A DNA stretch of 64,000 nt, taken from positions 1 to 64,000 of the forward strand of contig DASTRY010000044.1 in the NCBI GenBank assembly GCA_035760965.1, written 5' to 3'. A model generated the notes under the pieces. It ran no database searches and was not told the origin of the DNA. It worked only from the letters and a program-made list of their open reading frames with translations. Shown in pieces: positions 8,240 to 16,815 of the stretch. Within the stretch, counting starts at the first letter, position 1. Each line of letters opens with the position of its first letter. Both the position numbers and the translations under genes were made by a program. The stretch comes from JADGHX01 sp035760965 (lineage in GTDB: Bacteria; Pseudomonadota; Gammaproteobacteria; Steroidobacterales; Steroidobacteraceae).

Positions 8240-9469
8240 GTGAAGCGACGAGTCATCGCGTTCGGTCTCTTGTCAGTCGTGCCCATTGCGTGGGCTCAGC
8301 AGCCGCCGAACATCGGCATCGCGCCCGTGACGCTCACCGAGAGCGCGTATGTCTTCGATACCGCCGAACAGCACAAGATCCGCGTGACCGTCGTGGCGAA
8401 AGGACTCGTTCATCCTTTCTCCGTCGCCGTGCTGCCTTCGGGAGATGCGCTCGTTTCCGAGCGCGGGATGCAGCTCCGTCTGGTTCACAATGCAACCGGT
8501 GCAAACGGTCGCGCGCCGACGCTCGATCCGCAGCCGATCAAAGGAATCCCGCCGCTCGAGCCGGCGTATCGCAACGGCGGTCTGCACGACATCGTGCTGC
8601 ATCCGCAGTTCGCGCAGAACAAGCTCGTCTATTTCACGTTCAACGAGCCCGGCAATCCGCCGCCGCCCGACGCGAAGCCGCCGATCCGTCGCGAGAGCCG
8701 CGTTGCGCTGTTTCGGGGCCGGTTGAACGGCACCGAGCTCACCAAGGTGCAGGAGCTGTTCGTCGGCGAGTCCGGCAGCACGAGCGGCTCACGTCTCGCG
8801 TTCGGCAAGGACGGCACGCTCTACATGACGACCGGCGCGCCATTCGGCGGCGAGGCGCAAGAGCTCGACAGCGTGTACGGCAAGGTCCTGCGCTTCAACG
8901 ACGACGGCACCGTGCCCGCAGATAATCCCTTCGCCGGCAAGTCCGACGCGCGACCGCAAATCTTCTCGCTGGGGCATCGCGATCAGCTCGGATTGACGGT
9001 GCATCCGCTCACCGGCGCGGTGCTGAACGCCGAGCACGGTCCGAACGGTGGGGACGAGGTGAACGTGATCCTCCCCGGTCGCAACTACGGGTGGCCCAAA
9101 GTGACCTTCGGGCGCAACTACGACGGGACGCGCCTCTCCGAAGCCCCGGTAGCCGAGGGCGTCGAGCAACCGACGATCGTATGGCTGCCCTCGATCGGGC
9201 CATCGGGCCTCACCGTCTACACGGGCGATCGGCTGCCCGCGTGGAAGGGCAACCTGTTCGTCGGCAGCGTGCGGCGGGGTGAAGTGCCGCGCACCGGCGG
9301 TCTCGAACGCATCGTGCTGAACGACAATCTCGGGGAGCTGCGCCGCGAGACGCTGCTCACCGAGCTCCATCAACGCATTCGCGACGTGCGCCAAGGGCCC
9401 GACGGCCTGCTCTACGTGCTGACGGACGAGGACGACGGCGCGCTGCTGCGCATCGAGCCGGCGTCCTAG
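8240..9469 (+). CDS. PQQ-dependent aldose sugar dehydrogenase (soluble GDH/YliI family), periplasmic
   Basis: 409 aa from a GTG preceded by GGGGAG at 8228-8233. Residues 1-19 are a signal peptide (IAFGLLSVVPIAWA). The six-bladed propeller carries the known GDH blocks: GGLHDIVLHPQF, SRLAFGKDGTLY, GHRDQLGLTVHP (with the Arg of the PQQ site) and EHGPNGGDEVN. Relatives oxidise free sugars with PQQ as cofactor and pass electrons to the respiratory chain. No PQQ synthesis gene is in the window, so the cofactor must come from elsewhere. Confidence 0.9.
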   Translation: MKRRVIAFGLLSVVPIAWAQQPPNIGIAPVTLTESAYVFDTAEQHKIRVTVVAKGLVHPFSVAVLPSGDALVSERGMQLRLVHNATGANGRAPTLDPQPIKGIPPLEPAYRNGGLHDIVLHPQFAQNKLVYFTFNEPGNPPPPDAKPPIRRESRVALFRGRLNGTELTKVQELFVGESGSTSGSRLAFGKDGTLYMTTGAPFGGEAQELDSVYGKVLRFNDDGTVPADNPFAGKSDARPQIFSLGHRDQLGLTVHPLTGAVLNAEHGPNGGDEVNVILPGRNYGWPKVTFGRNYDGTRLSEAPVAEGVEQPTIVWLPSIGPSGLTVYTGDRLPAWKGNLFVGSVRRGEVPRTGGLERIVLNDNLGELRRETLLTELHQRIRDVRQGPDGLLYVLTDEDDGALLRIEPAS

Positions 9470-9478
9470 TCCGCGCGC

Positions 9479-11518
9479 CTAGCGCTGCCGGTACTTCTCG
9501 AACCACGCGAGAATTGCGCTCGCCTTCGCCGCGGATTGCGAGGGCCGCGCGGTCAGGCCGCCGTGGGATGCGCCCGGCACCTTGATGAGCGCCGTCGGCA
9601 CATTGCGCAGCTGCAATGCCTGGTAGTACTGCTCGGCATCCGAGGGCGGCGTGCGCATGTCCTGCTCGCCGACGACCACCATCGTCGGCGTCTTCACCGA
9701 CCCCACGAGCGACAGCGGCGAGCGTTTCCAGTACGCGGCCTCGTCTTCCCATGGCGCTTTCGCGAACCAGTATTTCGGCGCGTAGGTGTACATGTCCGTC
9801 GTCAGCGCGAAGCTGATCCAGTTGATGACGGGTTTCTGCGTCACCGCCGCGCGAAAGCGGTCCGTGCGCCCGACGATCCACGCCGTGAGCACGCCGCCGC
9901 CCGAGCCACCCGTCACGAACAGGTTCTGCGGATCGATGAAGCCGCGCGCCACGGCCGCATCGACGGCGCTCATCAGATCGTCGTAATCGTGATCCGGGTA
10001 GTCGTGATGAATGAGATTCGCGAACTCCTCGCCGTAGGAGGTGGAGCCGCGCGGATTCGTGTAGAGCACGACGTAACCGGCCGCCGCGTAGAGCTGATAG
10101 TCGGTGGCGAACGTCGGCCCGTAGCTGGCGAAGGGCCCGCCATGAATCTCGAGGATCAGCGGATACTTCTTGGCCGGATCGAAGTTCGGCGGCGTGACGA
10201 GCCACGCATCGATCGGCCGCTGATCGAACGACGACTTCACTTCGAGCGGCCGCACGGCGCCGAGCGTCTTGTTGCGCAGGAATTCTTCGTCGAGATTCGT
10301 GAGCCGCGTGGTGCGGCCGTTGCGTGCGAGGGCGATGTTCATCGGCGAGCCGGGATCGCCGATCGTGAACGCCACCGCGCCGTTCTTCGCCACCGAGAAC
10401 TCACCGCCGGTATAGGGGCGATCGAGCTCGCCGCCCGCGAGTCCCGCGGTAATGGGCGTCACCTTGCCGTCGAGCGATACGCGCGCCACTTTGGTGATGC
10501 CGTGATCCGCGTATTGCACGTAGATGCTGCGACCGTCCGCGGCCCAGTGTGCGCTGTCGATGCTGCGATCGAGGCTCTGCGTCAGCGAGCGCGGATTCTG
10601 GCCGTCGCGGTCCATCACGTAGAGCTCGAGGTTCTGATACCCGAGCAATCGATCCTCGAAGCTGAGATACGCGATCTTCGAGCCGTCGGGCGAGACGTCT
10701 TGCACCGTGTCCGGCCCTTTGCGCGTGGTCAGCGGCTTGATCGCGCCATCCGCGACCGACACCTCGTACACCTCGGTGTTCACCGCCTCGCGCTCCCAGC
10801 CCGGCAGGCGATTCCCGGTCACAAAGAGCGATTTGCCGTCACGCGACCAGGCGAGCGGGCCGGTCTCGTTGAACGCGCCGAACGTGAGCTGGCGCGGCGC
10901 GCCGCCATCGGCGGACACGACGAAGACGTGCGTGTAGCCGGGCTTCAGCATGCCCGCGCCATCCGCGCGATAGGTCACGTCGGTGATCACGACGAGCGGC
11001 GGCGCCCAGTTCGCGCCTTCGGGCTTCGGCGGCGCCGTGCCGAACTGCGGCGGCGGTTCCGGCGTGAAGAGACGGAACGCGATCGAGCGGCCATCCGGCG
11101 ACCATTCGAGATCCTCGGGAGAGTCCGTGAGGTCCGTGATGCGCGTCTTCGAACCGCTCTGCAGCCAATACACATAGAGCTCCGCCCGACCCTCGGACGT
11201 CGACACGTACGCGAGACGCGTGCCGTCCGGCGACCAGCGCGGCGACGACGAACCCGCGCCGGTGTCGAGCGGCCACTGCTTGCCGGTCGCGACATCGATG
11301 AGCCAGATCGAGGGGCGCGACTTGTCTGTCATCACGTCGTAGCTGTTGCGGACGTAGGCGATGCTGCTGCCGTCGGGGCGGATCTGCGGGTCCGACGCCC
11401 ACTGCAGGCCGAAGATGTCGCGGCCTTCGAAGAGCGGAACGGGCGCCGTGAGCGGATCGGCCGCAGCGGAGCCGACGAGGGCGCAGAGGAGGACGAGCGA
11501 AAACCAGGTGTGTCGCAT
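9479..11518 (-). CDS. S9-family (DPP4/acylaminoacyl-peptidase type) secreted serine peptidase
   Basis: 679 aa from the ATG at 11518, chosen because the next residues (TWFSLVLLCALVGSAAA) form a clear signal peptide; a frame extension to 11674 lacks any family match. The first two thirds are TolB-like beta-propeller repeats (SSPRWSPDGTRLAY, DLEWSPDGRSIAF). The C-terminal alpha/beta hydrolase has the triad: Ser in VTGGSGGGVLTAW, Asp in VVGEQDMRTP, His in PGASHGG. It should remove dipeptides or acylated residues from peptides in the periplasm. The divergent sulfatase gene begins 149 bases away. Confidence 0.93.
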   Translation of the reverse strand: MRHTWFSLVLLCALVGSAAADPLTAPVPLFEGRDIFGLQWASDPQIRPDGSSIAYVRNSYDVMTDKSRPSIWLIDVATGKQWPLDTGAGSSSPRWSPDGTRLAYVSTSEGRAELYVYWLQSGSKTRITDLTDSPEDLEWSPDGRSIAFRLFTPEPPPQFGTAPPKPEGANWAPPLVVITDVTYRADGAGMLKPGYTHVFVVSADGGAPRQLTFGAFNETGPLAWSRDGKSLFVTGNRLPGWEREAVNTEVYEVSVADGAIKPLTTRKGPDTVQDVSPDGSKIAYLSFEDRLLGYQNLELYVMDRDGQNPRSLTQSLDRSIDSAHWAADGRSIYVQYADHGITKVARVSLDGKVTPITAGLAGGELDRPYTGGEFSVAKNGAVAFTIGDPGSPMNIALARNGRTTRLTNLDEEFLRNKTLGAVRPLEVKSSFDQRPIDAWLVTPPNFDPAKKYPLILEIHGGPFASYGPTFATDYQLYAAAGYVVLYTNPRGSTSYGEEFANLIHHDYPDHDYDDLMSAVDAAVARGFIDPQNLFVTGGSGGGVLTAWIVGRTDRFRAAVTQKPVINWISFALTTDMYTYAPKYWFAKAPWEDEAAYWKRSPLSLVGSVKTPTMVVVGEQDMRTPPSDAEQYYQALQLRNVPTALIKVPGASHGGLTARPSQSAAKASAILAWFEKYRQR

Positions 11519-11667
11519 GGGAGCGCAGGCCTTTGCAGGGCGACAGCGATGTCGCAATGAGCCGCGTAGTGTACTCACTCTGCGGATTCGGTTAGTCACC
11601 GCTCGTCTCACGGGCCGGCGCGTTTTTCCGTGTATTCTCGCGGCCGGCCAATGTCGTGGGAGCGCCG

Positions 11668-13137
11668 ATGGCACGATTCGAGCGACGAGCTTTCATGTCG
11701 ATGGTGGGGAAGATGGCCGTGGCGCTGCCCTTCGCTCGCGTCGCGGCCGGAGCGCAGAGTGCCGCGCGAGCGCAGCCCAACATCGTCTTCATCCTCGCGG
11801 ACGACCTCGGCTACGCCGATCTTTCGTCGTACGGCCGGCGCGACATCGCGACGCCGAACATCGATCGGATCGGGACCGAAGGCGTCCGCTTCCTGCAGGC
11901 GTATGCGAACTCGGCGGTCTGCTCCGCAACGCGCACCGCGCTCATCACGGGCCGCTACCAATATCGCTTCCGCGTCGGGCTGGAGGAGCCGGTGCGCGAT
12001 GCACCCGACATCGGGCTGCCGCCCGAGCACCCCACTTTACCGTCGCTGCTGAAGAAGGCCGGCTATCGCACGGCGCTCATCGGCAAGTGGCACCTGGGCT
12101 CGCTGCCCAAGTTCGGGCCCCTGCAGAGCGGCTACGAGCACTTCTACGGTTTTCGCGGCGGCGGCGTGGACTACTACACGCACTCGAACGGCAGCAAGAA
12201 GGATTTCTGGGACGGCGACACGCCGATCGAGAAGCAGGGTTACATGACCGATCTGCTCGGCGAGCGCGCCGTCGAGCTCATCGATACGTTCGCGAAGGGC
12301 AAGGCGCCGTTCTTCATCAGCTTGCATTTCAACGCGCCGCACTGGCCGTGGGAGCCGCCGGGCGACGACTCGGAATCGAAACGCCTGCGCGGCAAGAATC
12401 TCATGCACATGGACGGCGGGAGCCTCGCGATCTACAAGCAGATGGTCGAGCGCATGGACTACCAGGTCGGACGCGTGCTCGCCGCGCTCGATGCGCACGG
12501 CCTGCGCGACGACACCATCGTGATCTTCACGAGCGACAACGGCGGCGAGCGCTTCTCGGACACCTGGCCCTTCACGGGAAAGAAGTCGGAGCTGCTCGAA
12601 GGCGGCTTGCGCATCCCGGCGATGGTGCGCTGGCCGCGACGCGTCGCGCCGGGTCGGACGCACGATCAGGTCATGATCAGCATGGACTGGCTGCCCACGG
12701 TTCTCGCCGCGGCAGGCACTGCACCCGATCCCAAGTATCCGACGGACGGGATGAGCCTCATGCCCGTGCTCACGCAGAATGCACCGGCGGTGCCGCGCAA
12801 GCTCTTCTGGCGCTACAAGGCGAACGCGCAGCGAGCCGCGCGCGATGGCGACTTCAAGATCCTGAAGATTCAGAACCACACGTTCCTCTTCAACGTCGTC
12901 GAGGACCCGCTCGAGCGCGCCAACCTGCGTGAGCGGCGCCGTGACATCTACGACCGCATGGTGCGCGAGTGGAACGAATGGAACGCCACCATGCTTCCGG
13001 AAACGCGCGACAGCGCCACCTACAACTGGAGCGGCGCGGACATCGCGGACCACTTCGGCTCGGAACCTGCCACCGGCGAGGTCGACGACGTGTCGGTATG
13101 GCCGGACGCGCGGGCGTCTCCGTCCGGAAGCAAGTGA
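11668..13137 (+). CDS. Tat-exported sulfatase (arylsulfatase family S1)
   Basis: 489 aa. The N-terminus ERRAFMSMVGKMAVALPFA looks like a twin-arginine signal. Metal ligands Asp45-Asp46 sit in FILADDLGYAD; the formylglycine motif is Cys85-S-A-T-R, a C-x-A-x-R variant of the usual C-x-P-x-R; further family blocks are GKWHLGS and FTSDNGGERF. The enzyme should hydrolyse a sulfate ester after Cys-to-formylglycine conversion, which requires a maturase not seen here. ATG 11668 is preferred to GTG 11656 because GGGAG lies 5 bases ahead. The substrate (glycan or aryl sulfate) is not readable. Confidence 0.93.
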   Translation: MARFERRAFMSMVGKMAVALPFARVAAGAQSAARAQPNIVFILADDLGYADLSSYGRRDIATPNIDRIGTEGVRFLQAYANSAVCSATRTALITGRYQYRFRVGLEEPVRDAPDIGLPPEHPTLPSLLKKAGYRTALIGKWHLGSLPKFGPLQSGYEHFYGFRGGGVDYYTHSNGSKKDFWDGDTPIEKQGYMTDLLGERAVELIDTFAKGKAPFFISLHFNAPHWPWEPPGDDSESKRLRGKNLMHMDGGSLAIYKQMVERMDYQVGRVLAALDAHGLRDDTIVIFTSDNGGERFSDTWPFTGKKSELLEGGLRIPAMVRWPRRVAPGRTHDQVMISMDWLPTVLAAAGTAPDPKYPTDGMSLMPVLTQNAPAVPRKLFWRYKANAQRAARDGDFKILKIQNHTFLFNVVEDPLERANLRERRRDIYDRMVREWNEWNATMLPETRDSATYNWSGADIADHFGSEPATGEVDDVSVWPDARASPSGSK

Positions 13138-13212
13138 GCCCACGGGCCGACGACCTCGCAGCCAGTGAGCCCGGCCACTGGGTTTGCTACTGTACGAGCA
13201 GGAGGTGAACCC

Positions 13213-13479
13213 ATGGCCACACATCGCGACCGCGACCGGACCACCCTCGACTACGTGCACCCGGGCGCCGAGGAACGTGGCCGGCTGCGCGAGGACTTCG
13301 ACTACAACGATCTCAACAAGGACGGGCGGCTCACGCTCGGCGAGTTCATCCGCTACATGCGCAATGTCGACGAGAACATGAGCGCGGAAGAGGCCGAGAT
13401 CGGCTTCGACGAGATTGACACCAACCGCGATGGGGCCATCGAGTTCGAAGAGTTCCTCGCTTGGTGGACGCAACGCTAG
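13213..13479 (+). CDS. Small EF-hand calcium-binding protein
   Basis: 88 aa without signal peptide. Two canonical EF-hand loops: DLNKDGRLTLGEF at about residues 37-49 and DTNRDGAIEFEEF at about 73-85, each with Asp at positions 1, 3 and 5, Gly at 6 and Glu at 12. It should bind two Ca2+ as one paired lobe. The start is fixed by AGGAGG 8 bases ahead of ATG 13213. It lies 42 bases before a carotenoid oxygenase and may share its transcript. Calcium-responsive binding to a partner is inference. Confidence 0.9.
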   Translation: MATHRDRDRTTLDYVHPGAEERGRLREDFDYNDLNKDGRLTLGEFIRYMRNVDENMSAEEAEIGFDEIDTNRDGAIEFEEFLAWWTQR

Positions 13480-13520
13480 TCGCGACGTAGGCTCCGCTGA
13501 TCACAGGGGGCCTAGTTGCG

Positions 13521-14996
13521 ATGACCGATTTCAGCCAGGTGCCGACCAAGGTCGGCTACTTCGCGCCCGAGCGCTTCGAATCCGACATCTACGACTGCGA
13601 GGTTCAAGGGCAGGTGCCCAAGGACCTGAACGGCGCCTTCGTGCGCGTCGGGGCGGAATGGCTGTACCCGCCGCTCTTCAAGGACGATGCGATCCTCAAC
13701 GCGGACGGCTACATCAGCATGTTCCGCTTTCGGAACGGCCTCGTCGACTACAAGGGCCGCTGGGTCAAGACGCGGCGCTGGCAGGCGCAGCGCGCCGCGA
13801 ATCGCCAGCTCTACGGCTACTACCGCAATCCGTACACCGACGATCCGAGCGTGCGCGATCCGGAGCGGCCGAATCTCCGCACCGTCTCGAACACCGCGCC
13901 GATCGTCCATGCGGGCAAGCTGTTCACGCTGAAGGAAGATGGGCTGCCGCATCGGATCGATCCGCGCACGCTCGACACCATCGGCCCGTACGATTTCGAG
14001 GGCGCATGGCAGAGCCAGACGTTCACCGCGCATCCGAAGATCGATCCGGTGAGCGGCGAGATGGTCGCCTTCGGCTACGAGGCGACGGGGCTTGCGAGCG
14101 ACGATCTCTTCATCTACACCCTCGACAAGTCGGGCCGGGTGAAGCACGAGATCCGCGTCAAGGTGCCGTACGTGAGCGTGATTCACGACATGGCTCTCAC
14201 GCAGAAACACATCCTCATTCCGTTCGGCGGCTACGTGACCAGCCGCGAGCGGCTCGCGGCCGGCAAGATTCACTGGGGCTGGGATCAGACGAAGCCGAGC
14301 TACATCGGTGTGCTCGCGCGCGACGGCGACGGCAAGGACATCCGCTGGTTCAAGGGACCGGAACGCTGTCTCATGCACACGTTCAACGCGCATACGGTCG
14401 GCAGCAAGGTGGTGCTGTATGCGCCGTTCTTCGAGTCGAACTTCTTTCCGTTCTTTCCGCCGGTCGATGGCTCACCCTGGAACCCGCAGAAGGCGAAGGC
14501 CTTCGTGCGGCGGATCACGCTCGATCTCAAATCGAAGCGCGATACGTGGACGGAGGAGGTGCTGTTTCCGTTTCCGGTGCAGGACCTCGGGCGCATCGAT
14601 ACGCGCTTCATGACGCTCGAGCAGCGCTACGGCTTCACGGGATTCGCCGATCCGGAGCGGCCGTTCGATGAGGCGCGCGCCGGCAACCTGCGCGGCCGCG
14701 CGATCAACTGCTACGGACGCTTCGATTTCGCGACCGGCAAGTTGAGCACGTACTTCGCCGGACCGACGCACAGCTTGCAGGAGTGCTGCTTCGTGCCGCG
14801 GCCGGGCGGCCACGAAGAGGGCGACGGGTATCTCATCGGCGTCGCGCAGAATTATGCGGAGATGCGGTCCGAGCTCATCATCGCGGACGCGCGCAATCTC
14901 GAGGCGGGCGACATCGCGCGTGTGATCCTGCCGTTCCGCTCGTCCGCGCAGGTGCACGGCATGTGGGCCACTGAGGCGGAGCTCGGGCTCGCATGA
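13521..14996 (+). CDS. Carotenoid cleavage oxygenase / lignostilbene dioxygenase family (RPE65 family)
   Basis: 491 aa, a typical length. The four iron-binding His of the seven-bladed propeller are visible: His171 (FTAHPKID), His222 (VIHDMAL), His286 (LMHTFNAH) and His479 (QVHGMW). The family splits a C=C bond with O2, in carotenoids, stilbenes or isoeugenol-like phenylpropanoids; which one cannot be decided. The nearby degradative genes make a plant phenolic possible. Its stop overlaps the start of the next gene as ATGA, so both are translated together. Confidence 0.92.
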   Translation: MTDFSQVPTKVGYFAPERFESDIYDCEVQGQVPKDLNGAFVRVGAEWLYPPLFKDDAILNADGYISMFRFRNGLVDYKGRWVKTRRWQAQRAANRQLYGYYRNPYTDDPSVRDPERPNLRTVSNTAPIVHAGKLFTLKEDGLPHRIDPRTLDTIGPYDFEGAWQSQTFTAHPKIDPVSGEMVAFGYEATGLASDDLFIYTLDKSGRVKHEIRVKVPYVSVIHDMALTQKHILIPFGGYVTSRERLAAGKIHWGWDQTKPSYIGVLARDGDGKDIRWFKGPERCLMHTFNAHTVGSKVVLYAPFFESNFFPFFPPVDGSPWNPQKAKAFVRRITLDLKSKRDTWTEEVLFPFPVQDLGRIDTRFMTLEQRYGFTGFADPERPFDEARAGNLRGRAINCYGRFDFATGKLSTYFAGPTHSLQECCFVPRPGGHEEGDGYLIGVAQNYAEMRSELIIADARNLEAGDIARVILPFRSSAQVHGMWATEAELGLA

Positions 14997-15280
14997 TCAC
15001 GCGGCGCGGCTTTCTGATCGCGGGCGGACTGCTCGGGAGCGGCGCGCTCGCGGGCCGGAGCATGGCCGGCGCAGGCGCACTTGGCGCTGCGAACGGCGGC
15101 TCGGCGAGTGGCCAGTGGGCGAGGGCGTCGCACGTCTCGAAGCCGGTCGTTGCATTCTTCGACGGCCAGCTCTGGCTCGACACCAGCGGCGCGAGCGTCG
15201 CCTATCGCCCGCCCGGTTCGGTCCCGACCGTTCCGACGTTCACCGACGAAGAGCTCTTGCGAGCGCGCGGCTACATTTAA
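14993..15280 (+). CDS. Small Tat-signal protein coupled to the carotenoid oxygenase
   Basis: 95 aa. It starts inside the stop of the oxygenase (ATGA overlap). The N-terminus TRRGFLIAGGLLGSGALAG is a good twin-arginine signal; the rest is a short region with VAFFDGQLWLDTSG and a C-terminal FTDEELLRARGYI. No family is recognised. The coupling suggests it works with the oxygenase, perhaps as an exported partner or cofactor-related subunit, but the oxygenase itself has no signal, so that is only a guess. Confidence 0.65.
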   Translation: MITRRGFLIAGGLLGSGALAGRSMAGAGALGAANGGSASGQWARASHVSKPVVAFFDGQLWLDTSGASVAYRPPGSVPTVPTFTDEELLRARGYI

Positions 15281-15395
15281 ATGACGGGACGTGCAGGCGC
15301 GCGACGTGCGGTCCTCCGCCAGCTCGCCCTGAGCCGCAGCCGCGGCAAGAACCGGGTGGCCGCCGCTCGATCGGAGGCGTATCTCACTGGCCACG

Positions 15396-16112
15396 ATGAT
15401 CACCAACACGATGATCACCAAGGTGAGCTCGATCGATTGGGCGCGTGTGTCCGCCGACCTGGACGCGCGCGGGAATGCGCGCATCGCCGGCCTCTTGAGC
15501 GCGCGCGAGTGCGTGAGCCTGGCTTCCTTGTACGCCGCCGATGCGCCCTTCCGCAGTCGCGTGGTCATGGCGAAGCACGGCTTCGGTCGCGGCGAGTACA
15601 AGTACTTCTCGTATCCACTGCCGGAGCTCGTCGCGGAATTGCGCGAGGCGTTCTATCCGCACCTCGCGCTCATCGCGAATCGATGGAACGAGTCGCTCGG
15701 TAGCGACGTGCGTTTCCCGAAGACGCACGCGGAGTTTCTCGAGCGTTGCCATCGCGCCGGGCAGACGCGACCGACGCCGCTGCTACTGCAGTACGGCGCG
15801 GACGACTACAACTGCCTTCATCAAGATCTCTACGGAGAACACGTCTTCCCGCTGCAGGTTGCGGTTCTGCTCTCGCAACCCGAAGAGGATTTCACCGGCG
15901 GCGAGCTCGTGCTGACGGAGCAGCGACCCCGCATGCAGTCGCGAGCCGAGGTCGTACCGCTGCAGCGTGGGGACGGAGTGGTGTTTGCCGTTCGCCATCG
16001 GCCGGTGCAGGGAACGCGCGGGGTGTATCGCGTGAATCTGCGGCACGGCGTGAGTCGCGTGCGCAGCGGACGGCGTCACACGCTCGGTGTGATCTTCCAC
16101 GACGCGCAGTAA
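15396..16112 (+). CDS. 2OG-Fe(II) oxygenase (COG3826-type, prolyl-hydroxylase fold)
   Basis: 238 aa. The iron triad is visible: His and Asp in CLHQDLYGEH, second His in LRHGVSRV, followed by the 2-oxoglutarate-binding Arg region SGRRHTLGVIF. The stretch LTEQRPRMQSRAEVV is characteristic of this group of stand-alone bacterial dioxygenases. Reaction expected: hydroxylation coupled to decarboxylation of 2-oxoglutarate; substrate unknown. Two in-frame ATGs (15396 and 15411) precede the conserved part and neither has a strong ribosome site. It is 115 bases after the Tat protein gene. Confidence 0.85.
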   Translation: MITNTMITKVSSIDWARVSADLDARGNARIAGLLSARECVSLASLYAADAPFRSRVVMAKHGFGRGEYKYFSYPLPELVAELREAFYPHLALIANRWNESLGSDVRFPKTHAEFLERCHRAGQTRPTPLLLQYGADDYNCLHQDLYGEHVFPLQVAVLLSQPEEDFTGGELVLTEQRPRMQSRAEVVPLQRGDGVVFAVRHRPVQGTRGVYRVNLRHGVSRVRSGRRHTLGVIFHDAQ

Positions 16113-16307
16113 TTTCCCAGTTTCGCGAACGCGAATCCCACAAGCGGGACTCGCGCGACGAACATCGGGACGAGCGGGCGCGCGCGCTCAGAAAAACGTC
16201 GGTCGGTCGACGCCGTCGCGCGTCGAGTCGAGCAAACGATTGGCATGGCGCGCGCATCTGATAGGGCGTCGAGTGATTCGATCTTCGCCACAGTTGGGAG
16301 ACGCACC

Positions 16308-16634
16308 ATGATTGCCCGCATTCTTGCACTGAGTGTCATGTCCGCAGCCGCCACGTTGGCACACGCCGGCACGCCCGCAGCCGATGATGTGCCGAGCGTG
16401 AAGGTGCACTACGCCGATCTCGATCTCAGCACCTCGTACGGAGCCGCGACGCTGTACAAGCGCATCGAAGGTGCCGCGAGGCAGGTGTGCCCGTCGTCGA
16501 ACGCGCTGAACTTGCGCGCGGCGAACGTCACACGGAACTGCATGGCTCAGGCGATCGAGCGCGCCGTGGCCGACGTAAACAGCCCGCAGCTCGCGAGGCT
16601 GAGTGCGCTGCGTACGCATCGCACGCAGGGTTGA
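16308..16634 (+). CDS. UrcA family secreted protein
   Basis: 108 aa. ATG 16308 has GGGAG 7 bases ahead. Signal peptide at residues 1-22 (ILALSVMSAAATLAHAG). The mature part VKVHYADLDLSTSYGAATLYKRIEGAARQVC and the later NCMAQAIERAVADVNSPQL are the UrcA family signature, with two conserved Cys that probably pair. The family is common in sphingomonads, caulobacters and Steroidobacteraceae; its job is unknown. The upstream 195 bases carry no gene. Confidence 0.88.
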   Translation: MIARILALSVMSAAATLAHAGTPAADDVPSVKVHYADLDLSTSYGAATLYKRIEGAARQVCPSSNALNLRAANVTRNCMAQAIERAVADVNSPQLARLSALRTHRTQG

Positions 16635-16815
16635 GTGGGTGCAATGTCAGGCCCGGGAGGGCGCACGTCGTCGGGGTCAGCCGGCGGCGTGCGCCGATCC
16701 TCCGCTGCGCGAACGGCAGCGCAGCCAAACCGACTGCATCTGCGCCGATTGGCGCGAGCTGCGCGACACTGTAGCCTCGCAACCGGGCCACCCCGGCAGC
16801 CAGTCGGAGCAGTCG

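Noticed and set aside
9536..11560. Open plus-strand frame of 674 codons
   Set aside because: It lies opposite the S9 peptidase, which has a signal peptide and complete triad; the plus reading is Arg/Ala/Val-rich and meaningless.
16122..16135. TTCGC-GAAC-GCGAA resembling the IclR-type palindrome
   Set aside because: The spacer is 4 bases instead of 3 and the site lies just after a stop codon, not in a promoter of the island; probably chance.
16188..16210. Hairpin CGTCG/CGACG beside a run of five A (minus-strand terminator shape)
   Set aside because: No minus-strand gene ends there; the 5-bp stem in GC-rich DNA is easily random.
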